From: Daphnia pulex
Lineage: Eukaryota; Arthropoda; Branchiopoda; Diplostraca; Daphniidae
Direction of reading: 5' to 3'
DNA length: 64,000 bases
Assembly: GCF_021134715.1 (NCBI RefSeq)
Contig: NC_060025.1
Location: 1,116,001-1,180,000, forward strand
The notes under the pieces were generated by a model. It had not been told where the DNA came from and made no database searches. It was given only the letters and a program-made list of their open reading frames with translations. The first letter of the stretch is position 1; every line of letters begins with the position of its first letter. The translations under genes and the position numbers were made by a program. This document shows, one piece after another, positions 1-9,510 of the stretch.

Positions 1-375
1 TAATCAACACATAACTAGCACAAGCTGGAATATAAGTTGCAATTGCGCAAAAGATACAGTCACGAATTTTGAAATTCTTTTACCCACCCTCCACAACAGT
101 CTAATTTATGTGGCTCAACATAAATGACACTTTCACCCTTACACCCATGTGACTTTTACTGGTTCCGACTTCCATTCACCAGGTGCTCCAGTTGCCGTTG
201 ACGAGCTGAGATTGAAAGCACCGATTTAAGAGAACTTTTGGAATTATTGGGCAACTGAAGTCAAACTGGTTCCCGTCATACAACGAGAACCATTGCGCTT
301 TCTCAAAAATCTCATTTCGAATGTGAAATATCCTTTTATCGTAAAAACGAACCCCCCACTATAATGGGTGGCTCT
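1..375. other. Upstream intergenic stretch, no gene seen
   Basis: AT-rich sequence upstream of the first gene. No open frame with coding character and no RNA gene was recognised. The last bases probably hold the proximal promoter of the gene starting at 461. Confidence 0.5.
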
Positions 376-376
376 G

Positions 377-384
377 TATAAAAG
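377..384 (+). promoter_or_regulatory. TATA box of the 461-1412 gene
   Basis: TATAAAAG lies 84 bases upstream of the ATG at 461, which leaves room for a short 5' leader. It sits inside the 14-mer gtataaaagacggc (376-389), which recurs exactly upstream of the unrelated gene at 4542. Confidence 0.75.
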
Positions 385-460
385 ACGGCACAGTCACTGT
401 CAAATGCACAGTCAAACCGATTGAACTATCTTCACCAACTCGCAGTTCTTATTTTCCAGT

Positions 461-1412
461 ATGAAGGTAAAATTAAATAAAATTTATTCCTATACAGTCG
501 TATAACCGAAAAAACACAATTGAATTACGTCGTCTAACTGTTAAATTGGTAATTTCAGTTCGTTATCCTCGCTGCTTTGTTGGCTGTATCTGCCGCGTCC
601 TATAATAATAATAAAGCGCCGGTTAACTTTGGTTCATTGGCTTACTCCGACTCAGCCAACTCTGCACCCAATTATCTCACATCAGTTAACTCGGTTAACA
701 CCGAAACGGTTCGATAAACATTTCAAGACTACATACTTTCGTCTAATAAATACAAATAAGATCCTATTTAACCAATTCTCATGAATCGTAGGTTTATTCC
801 ACGCCGATTACCCCCGTCCTAACTTATTCTGAGGTTGATAACGTTTCGCCCGTCTCTGAACCAGCAGACTACGAAGTAACTACAAACAAATCGAGAAATC
901 TAACAGTAATTTAACGTGTCACTCTTTTTCGCATGCCATAATTTCAGACTACTGAAGCCGGTGCAAATGAAGAAGAAGAAGAAGAAGAAGAAGAACACGA
1001 CGAAGAGAATGAAGATGATGACGATGAGGATAGTGAGAGTAAAAATGAATCAGAATCTACCGATGGCCAAAACAATGAGGATTACGGTGATGGAAATGTA
1101 AACGCTACTTCGACCGTCGGTGGTGGTGAATATGAGCATACAACTGCCAGCACTCACGTTATTACCTCGGCTTACAAGGAGCCCGAGTACAGCACAACGT
1201 CCATCCCCGTCGTGGTTGTCTCTACTCCGGCCTACCAAACTCCATCTACCACCGCCGTTCCGGTTTACAAGGAGCCCAAGTACAGCACAACGTCCATCCC
1301 CGCCGTGGTTGTCTCTACTCCGGCCTACCAAACTCCATCTACCACCGCCGTTCCGGTTTACGAAGCAAAAGATAAATTCTTGCCTTATTGGCTGCGCCAG
1401 CGTAATTACTAG
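461..1412 (+). CDS. Small secreted acidic, Tyr/Pro-rich protein
   Basis: Not a family I recognise. Four exons: 461-466, 559-708, 792-875 and 948-1412, with GT-AG introns all in phase 0, giving about 234 residues. The first exon codes only Met-Lys; exon 2 continues with a hydrophobic stretch (FVILAALLAVSAAS), so the two form a signal peptide and the product is probably secreted. Exon 4 opens with a run of Glu followed by a long Glu/Asp-rich region (roughly residues 84-120). It then carries two near-identical 31-residue units (bases 1173-1265 and 1266-1358) rich in Tyr, Ser, Thr and Pro, each with STTSIP and TPAYQTPSTTAVPVY motifs. The low-complexity secreted character suggests a structural, cuticle or matrix protein, but that is inference. 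An alternative splice choice at exon 3 cannot be excluded. Confidence 0.75.
1173..1358 (+). repeat. Tandem duplication of a 93-base coding unit
   Basis: Bases 1173-1265 and 1266-1358 are the same 93-base unit, differing at two positions by eye (one Glu/Lys codon and one Val/Ala codon). It is in frame in the gene at 461-1412, so each copy adds 31 residues. The near-identity suggests recent duplication or homogenisation. Confidence 0.85.
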
Positions 1413-1547
1413 AGTTCATTTTAACGAAGAAAAAGTCTACACGTCTTCATTTGAACGCTAAATTTCCTACGGCCAAACTAATCTTGTGCTACTTATTGTA
1501 ATTGTAATATTCCTACTAAATGAAAGAGATATATCAGTTTTGCTAAC

Positions 1548-1553
1548 AATAAA
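1548..1553 (+). terminator. Poly(A) signal of the 461-1412 gene
   Basis: AATAAA about 135 bases after the stop codon at 1410-1412, the first such hexamer downstream. Confidence 0.6.
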
Positions 1554-1875
1554 GAATTTTATCCAGACGTAACGTATTGCTGCATATTGCCCAAAGAGGA
1601 GGTGCCGGTGTGGTGGCAGGTACCTCTTTGTCATAAAAATTCAAGTCGCACTTCGCTTGAAGTGTTAAATCAGACAATTGAAGTTCAAATATGGGGCCTG
1701 ATCTCTAGTCGTTCTACAAAGATATTTAACGAACCCTTACTGAGTATAAGCAAAAATAGCAAGAGAAAACAGTTTCAGTCAAACGCAGAGCTCAGGAATC
1801 GTATCGTACTCAGAGCTAACGATTTATAATAAACGCCCCCAAATAGTCGAAAAGGAAGAATGATGACAAATTCGT

Positions 1876-2890
1876 CCTACCTTTGAGCCTGGGAAATACG
1901 GCAAGGCATACACAGATGCTCCGTCCTCTGAAGAGTTGAATCCACCAGGCGGAATAAGGAAAAGGGCGTCCTCGTGAATACACCCACACTCACATGGGTG
2001 TACACGAGGACACTTAAAGAAAGGGGAATAAGAAGAGATCCGTAATTTGGACGACATCGGTTGTTTCTCCAATCAAAAGGGATGCCGGATGCTGTTTATC
2101 TAAATTTAAAAAAAAAAAATATGTTACGAAAAATATTTACAGAAATAACAAGTATTCAAGTAAGAAAAAGTTGAAAATGAGACAGTGAGTAAAACCTAGC
2201 TGGTAACAAACAGGAGAATTAAAGGTTTCCATGTAATACACTGCAGTTATGCAATGCATCATGAGAATATCTAGTAGACCACATGTTAATAAAAGTATCG
2301 AAAATCATTACCCAAATGATGATATTTGTTGCAGATGACAGGTCTAGTACAAGCCTGGCATATCTTGTGGCTTAGGATGGCTGGCTCAGGCGTCAAATCT
2401 GCACAAAAGGAAACAAATTACATAGTGCAAATAAACTGCCATGCATCGAAAAAAGGCTTAGACGATAAATGCTATTTGTCAAGGGCTAACATTTAAAGAA
2501 TTTGGAACAGGTGTAACTCTTCTATTTAAGATCTCATAATCGTTCTATTTCTATTCTTCATTTCTTGAATTTTTTTTATTATCTTTTATTTACCTGCTAT
2601 GGAGCTTGGAATATGGATCTCTGCATGGAGTGTGTGCTAAGCAATTCTATAAGAGACGCGACCAGAGTAGGAACGACGACCACATTTTCGTAATTTTATT
2701 TGCTGTGCTATTTTTCGAGCAGCCACGTAGGAACGTTTTCAAAAAGAGAGATTATTCTATTTTCTTTGTTATCTTCGTCTCTTTTTCGAAACTTTTAACG
2801 TGCTTAACAAAACGAAAGCAGACGAGCAGACGACACTAATATTCTAATTAGCCGTGCTTAAGAATTAAAATATCGATAATTAAAAATCGA
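1876..2890. repeat. Dispersed ~1 kb repeat, copy A
   Basis: This stretch matches 22402-23333 over its whole length with many substitutions and small indels. Shared landmarks, in order: cctttgagcctgggaaatac, a strong hairpin (1968-2011), a ccgtaa..ggacgacatcgg block, a gagacagtg block, ggctggctcaggc with caaatctgcaca, and gacactaatattctaattag near the end. On the minus strand, 2072-1882 is an open frame starting MEKQPMSSKLRISS that ends at a splice-donor-like AAAGGTAGG. Copy B keeps part of that frame but has a stop. It may be a transposable-element relic or a duplicated short locus. No transposase or terminal repeat was recognised. Confidence 0.65.
1968..2011. other. Perfect-stem hairpin inside repeat copy A
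   Basis: GTCCTCGTG (1968-1976) pairs with CACGAGGAC (2003-2011); TACACCCA (1979-1986) pairs with TGGGTGTA (1995-2002). There is a two-base AA bulge on the left and the loop is CACTCACA. The stem has 17 base pairs. Copy B has the same hairpin with one change. Confidence 0.8.
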
Positions 2891-3027
2891 CTCCTCCCCT
2901 AAACGCCAAATCGCTCAAATACGATAATAATAGCGGAATGAAGAATTTTATCCGTATTGCACAATAATTAAATCATTTAAATGTATTACTTTTTTTGCAC
3001 GGTAACGTCTCCCAACAAATTGTTCTC

Positions 3028-3061
3028 GACTGATGGTTAATAATATTGTTCACCATCAGTC
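3028..3061. repeat. Short inverted repeat
   Basis: GACTGATGGT (3028-3037) and ACCATCAGTC (3052-3061) are exact reverse complements separated by 14 AT-rich bases. No flanking gene explains it. Confidence 0.6.
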
Positions 3062-3630
3062 TCGTTTCAGCAGTTTTGTTCACCAGCAGGTAGGATCTAT
3101 TCTATACTAGTGATAACTGCGATTCATGAAGTGGCCAACGCCCTTCAAGTTGCCGTGTTCTCTTTCACAATAGAGACAGTTAATATCGCGTTAACAAGAT
3201 TTTGACGACGACGGACGCGTCGATAGTTGGCATGTGACGAATCAATTAGCCCGAATAGAACGTAGTATAGACATCTATCGAAGTAATCAAGATTATGACG
3301 GAAGAGAAACACCCGTCTTGTTTCGATCTCCGATAATTAGATTCCTTGTTGTATCAAAATGATCAAAAATATTTACTGCCACTGTCTGCTCCGATAATTA
3401 GAGGAAATCGTTGCTTGTCGTCGATTGATACTAACAAAGACAGAAACTATAATCACGTTTTCATCGATTTCACGAGCTCTGCGGCCGACTTATGAAAGGT
3501 AGAGCATACTGGGGCCAGGTAAAGAGGAGGCTGAAAGCGGAATCTGCTGTAGAATAGGGACGATAGCGAAGAAAAGCATAATTAAAATTATCGACTAGAA
3601 ATTAAAGTAAAAACAATAACGGAATTATCA

Positions 3631-3905
3631 AGTCGGATAGTTGAGTTGTCAAAGCGACAGATTGCTAACCAGTTAGCTAGAGTTCAAACCTTGCGACAGA
3701 TATCTGCGGTTGTCCCAACAAACCTCCTCGGGCTGTTGGGGCCTACAGTGGCACGGGAGTTACAAATCATGTGACCTATTCCTAGCCAGATTGCAGTAGA
3801 TGAATCTTCACCTTGATTGTGATGAGGACGGTGCCATATTCCATGATTCTGTCGAGCTCCTAGTGGGCGAGGATGGCGTGAGGAGACCATGGCACCGACA
3901 TTCCT
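3631..3905 (+). mobile_element. Possible tRNA-derived SINE
   Basis: An A-box-like TAGTTGAGTTG (3638-3648) is followed about 33 bases later by a B-box-like GTTCAAACC (3682-3690), spaced as in a pol III internal promoter. The would-be acceptor and T stems do not pair well, so it is not a functional tRNA gene. The downstream ~200 bases are less AT-rich than their surroundings and contain no credible gene. A decayed SINE head and body is the best guess; no second copy is in the window to confirm it. Confidence 0.3.
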
Positions 3906-4465
3906 TTTGTAGATTCAAATTGATTAATGCTTAGTTAAATTTTTGTTGCTCCTCTACGGAACCATGCGGAGTCACCAATGTTAAAATTTATAATAATAAA
4001 ACCAAATAAGTCGCTTTCCTGGAATTATTTTGCTTTTTTAAAAAGATAATTTTCACCGCTAGAAACTTCAATTTGAATTCATTTTTACCTGACGCTGCCC
4101 AATAATGTGCGTCATTGACATATTTGTTTTGCGCTTATTTGTGGAATAAATACCGCACGAACCACACGAAAACAGGTAAGGCCAATGGACAATGGGGCAT
4201 GAAACTCGTTGCTGGTCTATATTTGCATAGTGATAACTCAGCAAAATACAGGTACAATAAGATTCGTGTTACCAACGCTTGAAATCTGTGAGTAATATTA
4301 CCGCATCCAGATGTGCGGTTAGATTTGGACTTTACACAGACGTCAGCCGAATTCATTTTCAAAGAAAATTTGGTTTTCCCTTTTTTGCTCATGGGATCTG
4401 TTGTGCTGACTGACCACAGATACATAATCAATTTAAACTAGAATGACGTGTTCATAAATGATGGG

Positions 4466-4473
4466 TATAAAAG
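4466..4473 (+). promoter_or_regulatory. TATA box of the 4542-5965 gene
   Basis: TATAAAAG 76 bases before the ATG, within the 14-mer at 4465-4478 that is identical to 376-389. Confidence 0.75.
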
Positions 4474-4541
4474 ACGGCTGAAATCCGCTTAACTATCACA
4501 ATCCTTGTGTAGTATCCAATCGAGATATAGACATCTACAAA

Positions 4542-5965
4542 ATGTTCCGCTACGGCCTTTTATTGCTGATCGCTTGCAGCATCGCTGCAGTTGCTGCGGA
4601 AGAGGTAAAATTCCATTTTAATTAGATCTAATATAATTTGATTAAATAAGCTAAATAAGAAAAGAATTTTAAAATATGTTATAACTTGTGGAACCATTTT
4701 CAAAATAGTGGAATGGCGAAGACAGACAACTGGCATGTGCTGGAACTTTGGTCACCAACGCTGATGGAACACGATCATGTGTCACGCAAATCGGTGTCTC
4801 TAGCACTGGCTACCCCATCTACAAAGTAATAAATTGTTAGCAAACAATATTTGATATCTAATGCTATTTATTTTTAATATGGAAAATATAGGTTACCAAC
4901 CAGAACACTGGAGTCACCACTTACGTCACACAGACCGGAGTCAGCCCTACTGGCCAGCCCATCTTCAACACCTCTAACACTTACCCGATGACCAACTACG
5001 TCAACACCTGCACCGGCACACTGGTGACTAATAGCGACGGCACTCGATCCTGCGTTACCCAAGTCGGCACATCCAGCCTCGGCTACCCCATTAACACCGT
5101 ACATAATTTTAAAAGAATTACACACATTATAGTTTTTACTCACAAATTTAACTTTTTGATCGACACGAAAAAGGTGACCAACTTGAACACTGGTGTCACC
5201 AGCTACGTCACACAAACCGGCGTGAACGCATCCGGCCAACCGGCTTACAGCGTGACTCCTACCTATCCTGCCAGCACCACCACTGCTGCCACTACCTGCG
5301 CTGGTACCACGGTGACCAACAGCGATGGCACTCGATCCTGCGTGACTCGAGTTGGAACCTCCAACACCGGCTACCCCATTAACCAAGTAAATCATTGAGA
5401 TGTTACCTGCAATTCACATTTCTAAATAAGTTGTAAAATGAATAATTTAATCATTAAAGGTGACCAACTTGAACACCGGAGCCACCAATTACGTGCAACA
5501 GACGGGAGTGAGTCCCACCAATCAACCGACCTACTGCAAACCCGCTACGTACCCCGTCAACACCAACTACGCCTGTACTGGTACCACGGTGACTAATAGC
5601 GACGGCACTCGATCCTGCGTGACTCAAGTTGGAACATCCACCTCTGGCTACCCCATTAACCAAGTAATAAACAAATATTGTCTTTTGAACCAAATTTTTA
5701 GTCAACGTGATCCATCAGGTTTTCTAATACATTACTGTCATGTAAATATAAATAGGTTACCAACTTGAACACTGGAGTCACTAATTACGTGACACAAACC
5801 GGTGTCGACAGTGCCGGTCAGCCAACCTACAGCACGACTCCTTATTTCCCCACTAATTCTCTTGCTACCACGCTGGCTCCTGCCACTACCACGGCTGCTC
5901 CCCTGACTACAGCAGCTGTTCCTGTGACTACGGCTGCTCCCGTACCCAATCCATTTGTCTACTAA
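4542..5965 (+). CDS. Secreted repeat-exon protein, paralogue 1
   Basis: Six exons: 4542-4604, 4709-4825, 4892-5098, 5174-5386, 5460-5663 and 5756-5965. All five introns are in phase 0, giving about 337 residues. Exon 1 is exactly a signal peptide (MFRYGLLLLIACSIAAVAAEE). Exons 3-5 each encode one complete repeat of 69, 71 or 68 residues. A repeat starts VTN.NTG.T.YVTQTGV right after the acceptor AG and ends in a block with two Cys 14 residues apart around GT.VTNSDGT.SC, then a VGTS..GYPI tail. Exon 2 holds only the Cys half and exon 6 only the first half. Exon 6 then passes into a Thr/Ala/Pro-rich mucin-like tail ending PVPNPFVY. I know no named family for it. A secreted matrix, mucus or gut-lining protein is plausible. 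Its paralogue is at 9511-11050. Confidence 0.88.
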
Positions 5966-6457
5966 GTGTAACCGATTATCTCGCCAACCTTCAAACTAAC
6001 AGTTAATTCGGTTAGAATGGAGACATTTTGCGAAATGGCATTCTTCTGAGACTTTCGTGCATCTTATTGCACACAAATATATTAATTGCTTGGGGTCATT
6101 GGTTGATTTAATTACTGATCTAAATGGTAATTTTTTTTTGAATATATTAGATGAAATGTTGTATTTCATTCGCACAATTAGGATTCTACTATTCATTAAC
6201 TGATTTAGCGGATTCTAGAACATGTGTTTTACATTTAATAATTAGGTGAATTGCAACTTAATTTCTATTCTTCACTCAAAGTAGTGATGACACTCAAAAT
6301 TGCCTACTATTTTAATATTTCAACGGCAAGTCTATATAAGTTATCTACAAATAACAGCTCTACAAATTATAATAGACGATTAAGTTTCCATTATTAGACT
6401 AAGCACAGAGAATCGCCTCTATTATGTTTGACTACGTCATAATTCAGATATAGTATC
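5966..6457. other. Intergenic spacer between converging genes, nothing seen
   Basis: AT-rich spacer holding the 3' flanks of the repeat-exon gene (+) and the ionotropic receptor gene (-). No further gene was seen. Confidence 0.5.
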
Positions 6458-8389
6458 TTAGTCGAATGTGGCATCATTGTCAGCAAGAAAACGACGACAC
6501 GAGACGTGATGATAGACGAGCTCGGCTACGAAGGCAACGACATCGATCGAATAGCAAATAAGCAAAAGGTAAAACACTCCTTCCAGGCTGTGCAGAGAAA
6601 ACGGCTCCTTCTTCTTGTAGCGTTTGGTCGTGAAGGCGACTTCAGTGTGAACGACGCTGTCCAGCCAATGATCAATAATTCCAGCTGCGTTCAACTGATG
6701 AATAATTTGAGTCATGGCCGATTTGAACGGAGTCCCCGGCGTCATGGCAATCGCCACCGGGAACGAACGCAGACACTCCCGCATGACGTGAAGTCTTTGA
6801 CGTGGGTCGACGCTGTTGATGGAGATGTTGCCCATCGTGCTGGGCACAACCATCACCGACAAGTACTTCAAGTAATGTTTGTTCTCGAAAATGGCGTTGA
6901 CATTTTCCTGGCCCATCAGAACCTGGGCGGTCATATTGGGCGGGACTAATTTCAGCCGGTCGCCCAACTGGATGGTGTCGGGATCGATTGAATATTGCGC
7001 CAAATCCCGGACGAACGTGTTGTAGCCGTACGGCGTCAGATCGCTGCGCACCAACTGGGCGATGGTGTCGACCGGCGCCATCAGGATGGGACTCCTGGCC
7101 AGCCAGGAAATCAATCCCGTTCGGTAGACGGTGCCCAGGAGGAAGCAAAACAGCCACCAGTTGGATGTGTACACTCGAACGGGCCAGGAGGATCGCTCGT
7201 CGGAGCCGGAACGGGTTCCCGTGATGCTCTGGGCGTTGTAGATCATGGCCTCACCGAAAAAGCGCAACGGGTCGCGTGACCCGAACATCTTGTGGTAAAC
7301 CAACGCCACTATCTGGATGAGTAAGCCGCCAATGACCAGGGAGAAAACGGTGGCCAGCCAGATGGATAGATCAAAGGGCTTGATGAGGGCGTACAATTGC
7401 GGCCAGATTTCCGGCGACGGAGTCAGAAAGGTCGAACAGGAAATGTCGTAAGGATAGCTGAATTCGACCTGTTCGATGTAGTGCACGGTCATGAAGACGT
7501 TGGCCACTCCCAAGGTTGTCACACCACGAGAGACTTCGCCAATGAGTCCCGTCCATTCGCCATTTTCCAGTTTGTTTCCCCATTTCGATCCGGGCTGGGC
7601 TGGCGATGAGAATACGGGACGGAAGTGGAGAACCTCTCCAATGACCCGGATCAAATTCGGGTCCCTGCCGCAAATCTGTTGGTCGTTATTAATTATTCCG
7701 TCCTTGCACCGGATGGTAGTCGGAGGTGAGAGGAATGTCGTGACTTTGACCTGGCGATTTCGGTAATTGATCGATCGATCAAACAAGATCCGTTTCTGAT
7801 CGGCTTTCAAAAGGCCGCCGTCGTAGTATCCGGTGAGTTGTTCCGGTTCCATCGAAGACAGCGAACGATGACGAACAAATTTCAGGATCGGTTTGTTAAC
7901 CAGACCGGTGTTGGAGTTCCAGGAGACGGTGTCTTGGACGAGGATGAGATCCAAATCGTTTTTCCAATTCAAAATAGCCGCGCTTTTGGCGGAGAAAATC
8001 AAACACGTTTTGGTCGAGTCCAGTTGCTTGGAAACGAATAATTTCAGGATGGAATTGATGGCCGACATCTCGGTTGATTGTTCGCTGATGAGAATCAGAT
8101 AAGCGTCGGTCGGCTGCTGCTGGGCAATTGAAATGAACGAGTCGTCGATCGACGATAGTTCCATCATCACTTTAGGGACTTTGACGTCAAAAATCCAATC
8201 GCTGTTGTCGTCGATGTCATCTTTTGTAAAGAGGACTGTCAAGCTTTTCCATTGAAATCGACCCTTATCAGCCAATTGATGAACGAATTCCACTTTGAGA
8301 TGTTTGTGACGGTCGAGACGATTCTCAGATGTACAGAACTTGAACTGCAACGCTGATAATAAGACAAGTAGCCGGATAAATCCTTCCAT
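6458..8389 (-). CDS. Ionotropic receptor (IR family), divergent
   Basis: A 643-residue intronless gene with the layout of the arthropod chemosensory ionotropic receptors, ligand-gated cation channels related to ionotropic glutamate receptors. An N-terminal signal peptide (about residues 1-20) is followed by a short extracellular region and the S1 half of the ligand-binding domain (about 200-335, including EWTGLIGEVSRG). Then come a first membrane segment (about 340-364), a short pore/second membrane region (about 408-431), the S2 half (about 440-595) and a last membrane segment (about 603-627). In glutamate receptors an Arg follows the S1 block before a Phe-Ser motif; here that stretch reads MTVHYIEQVEFSYPY, with Tyr at the expected Arg position, so it probably does not bind glutamate. 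The ATG is supported by the signal peptide directly after it. It lies on the opposite strand between two repeat-exon paralogues. Confidence 0.9.
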   Translation of the reverse strand: MEGFIRLLVLLSALQFKFCTSENRLDRHKHLKVEFVHQLADKGRFQWKSLTVLFTKDDIDDNSDWIFDVKVPKVMMELSSIDDSFISIAQQQPTDAYLILISEQSTEMSAINSILKLFVSKQLDSTKTCLIFSAKSAAILNWKNDLDLILVQDTVSWNSNTGLVNKPILKFVRHRSLSSMEPEQLTGYYDGGLLKADQKRILFDRSINYRNRQVKVTTFLSPPTTIRCKDGIINNDQQICGRDPNLIRVIGEVLHFRPVFSSPAQPGSKWGNKLENGEWTGLIGEVSRGVTTLGVANVFMTVHYIEQVEFSYPYDISCSTFLTPSPEIWPQLYALIKPFDLSIWLATVFSLVIGGLLIQIVALVYHKMFGSRDPLRFFGEAMIYNAQSITGTRSGSDERSSWPVRVYTSNWWLFCFLLGTVYRTGLISWLARSPILMAPVDTIAQLVRSDLTPYGYNTFVRDLAQYSIDPDTIQLGDRLKLVPPNMTAQVLMGQENVNAIFENKHYLKYLSVMVVPSTMGNISINSVDPRQRLHVMRECLRSFPVAIAMTPGTPFKSAMTQIIHQLNAAGIIDHWLDSVVHTEVAFTTKRYKKKEPFSLHSLEGVFYLLLICYSIDVVAFVAELVYHHVSCRRFLADNDATFD

Positions 8390-9406
8390 GACACTTACGA
8401 TAAAATACGCCAGTGGACGCTGTGGAGACTGACCAATGACTGATGCGATATCTCACCAGTATATCGACGTTAATAGATTTTGAAATGAACCACACCTGAA
8501 ACAATTTCAGTAATCGACCCACCGTTTTCCATCATCGGCGCTGTTTGGGAATCCTTTGAAGCGAACAATTCTGCTGGGTGTGTCGATTGTTCTCGGAATG
8601 ATGCGCGACCTTTCAGCATTTCGGTGATGGACGTCCACTAGAATCAAAAATTAATTAAGGGCGTTAAGAGTTTTGGACTTTGGCTAAGTTTTGAGTTCCA
8701 TCACAAGCATGCTACATCTATAGAGAACAAGATAATCTAAATTATCTCAATCTCTTCTAGGTCTACACACCAGGCAAATTAGCACTGGACAAAATTGATG
8801 GCAACGAGATTAAAAAAAATAATCGCTCATGATATATGGCGTCACTAAAACTGGATAAAAGTTAACTACGTTAACTATAAGATTTATTAAGTTATAGGGG
8901 GGAGTTTCTCAAGGACTTGCAGGGACTGTCATTTCGTTTAGTTCTTTTTGGGCGACAAGGGCGTGATTATTCCGTCAATCAAATTTTTAAATGAAATAGG
9001 AACAAAAATTGTCTAAATAGTTTCGGTCGCCAACTAAATCGCGGCAAAAAGATCGGCTATAGGCCTAGATTTCAGTTAACTGCTCTGTATCGCTAACGCA
9101 ATGGGTGTTTTGATGTTTTTGGCCGTTTACACGGGCGTTTACCTATCCAAATTTTATCTGACCGCAGCAATTGAAAGGGATGCAGAAACATGTCGTGCGT
9201 CATTCTCGTTCCCTGTTCTTTGTACGCAGTGGGGTCAACTTAGCATATCGTTCCCTTCAACTGGATGGGGTATTTTATACTCAAAAACCTGAATTGAAAT
9301 TTCTAAAGATTTACTCGGATACCTTTTGCTCAGCCGATATTTTTCTTCTGTGGTCGGTCAACCACAAGGAATCGATTGATGAACACCATGTGCGTCAAGA
9401 ACAACG
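8390..9406. other. Spacer upstream of the ionotropic receptor
   Basis: Contains the receptor's 5' flank on the minus strand and the promoter region of the repeat-exon gene at 9511 on the plus strand. On the minus strand a short frame (about 8617-8494) starts MLKGRASFREQ and ends at a donor-like CAGGTGTGG. It may be a 5' untranslated exon or an upstream reading frame of the receptor. No other gene was seen. Confidence 0.4.
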
Positions 9407-9414
9407 TATATAAG
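9407..9414 (+). promoter_or_regulatory. TATA box of the 9511-11050 gene
   Basis: TATATAAG about 100 bases upstream of the ATG at 9511. Unlike its paralogue at 4542, it is not within the gtataaaagacggc 14-mer. Confidence 0.65.
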
Positions 9415-9510
9415 GGAATTCAAATCTTCCAACCGGCACACACTTGTTCGTTGCTAGTCTGATCTGATCGAGAAGTAGCCGAATCCACCGACTCGTCCAG
9501 CAAAGTAAAA

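Noticed and set aside
1050-1331. Minus-strand frame opposite the 461-1412 gene
   Set aside because: It mirrors the duplicated 93-base unit of the real gene and has no start context or domain.
3638-3710. A true tRNA gene at the A-box/B-box pair
   Set aside because: The acceptor and T stems do not pair, so only a decayed tRNA-derived element is proposed.
4874-5705. Minus-strand Gly/Ala/His-rich frames opposite the repeat exons
   Set aside because: They run through introns of the real gene and arise from the repeated Thr/Val codons read backwards. The same happens at 9884-10725.
6506-8102. Several frames on the plus strand and an alternative minus frame across the ionotropic receptor
   Set aside because: They are shadows of a 643-codon receptor gene with clear membrane and ligand-binding features.
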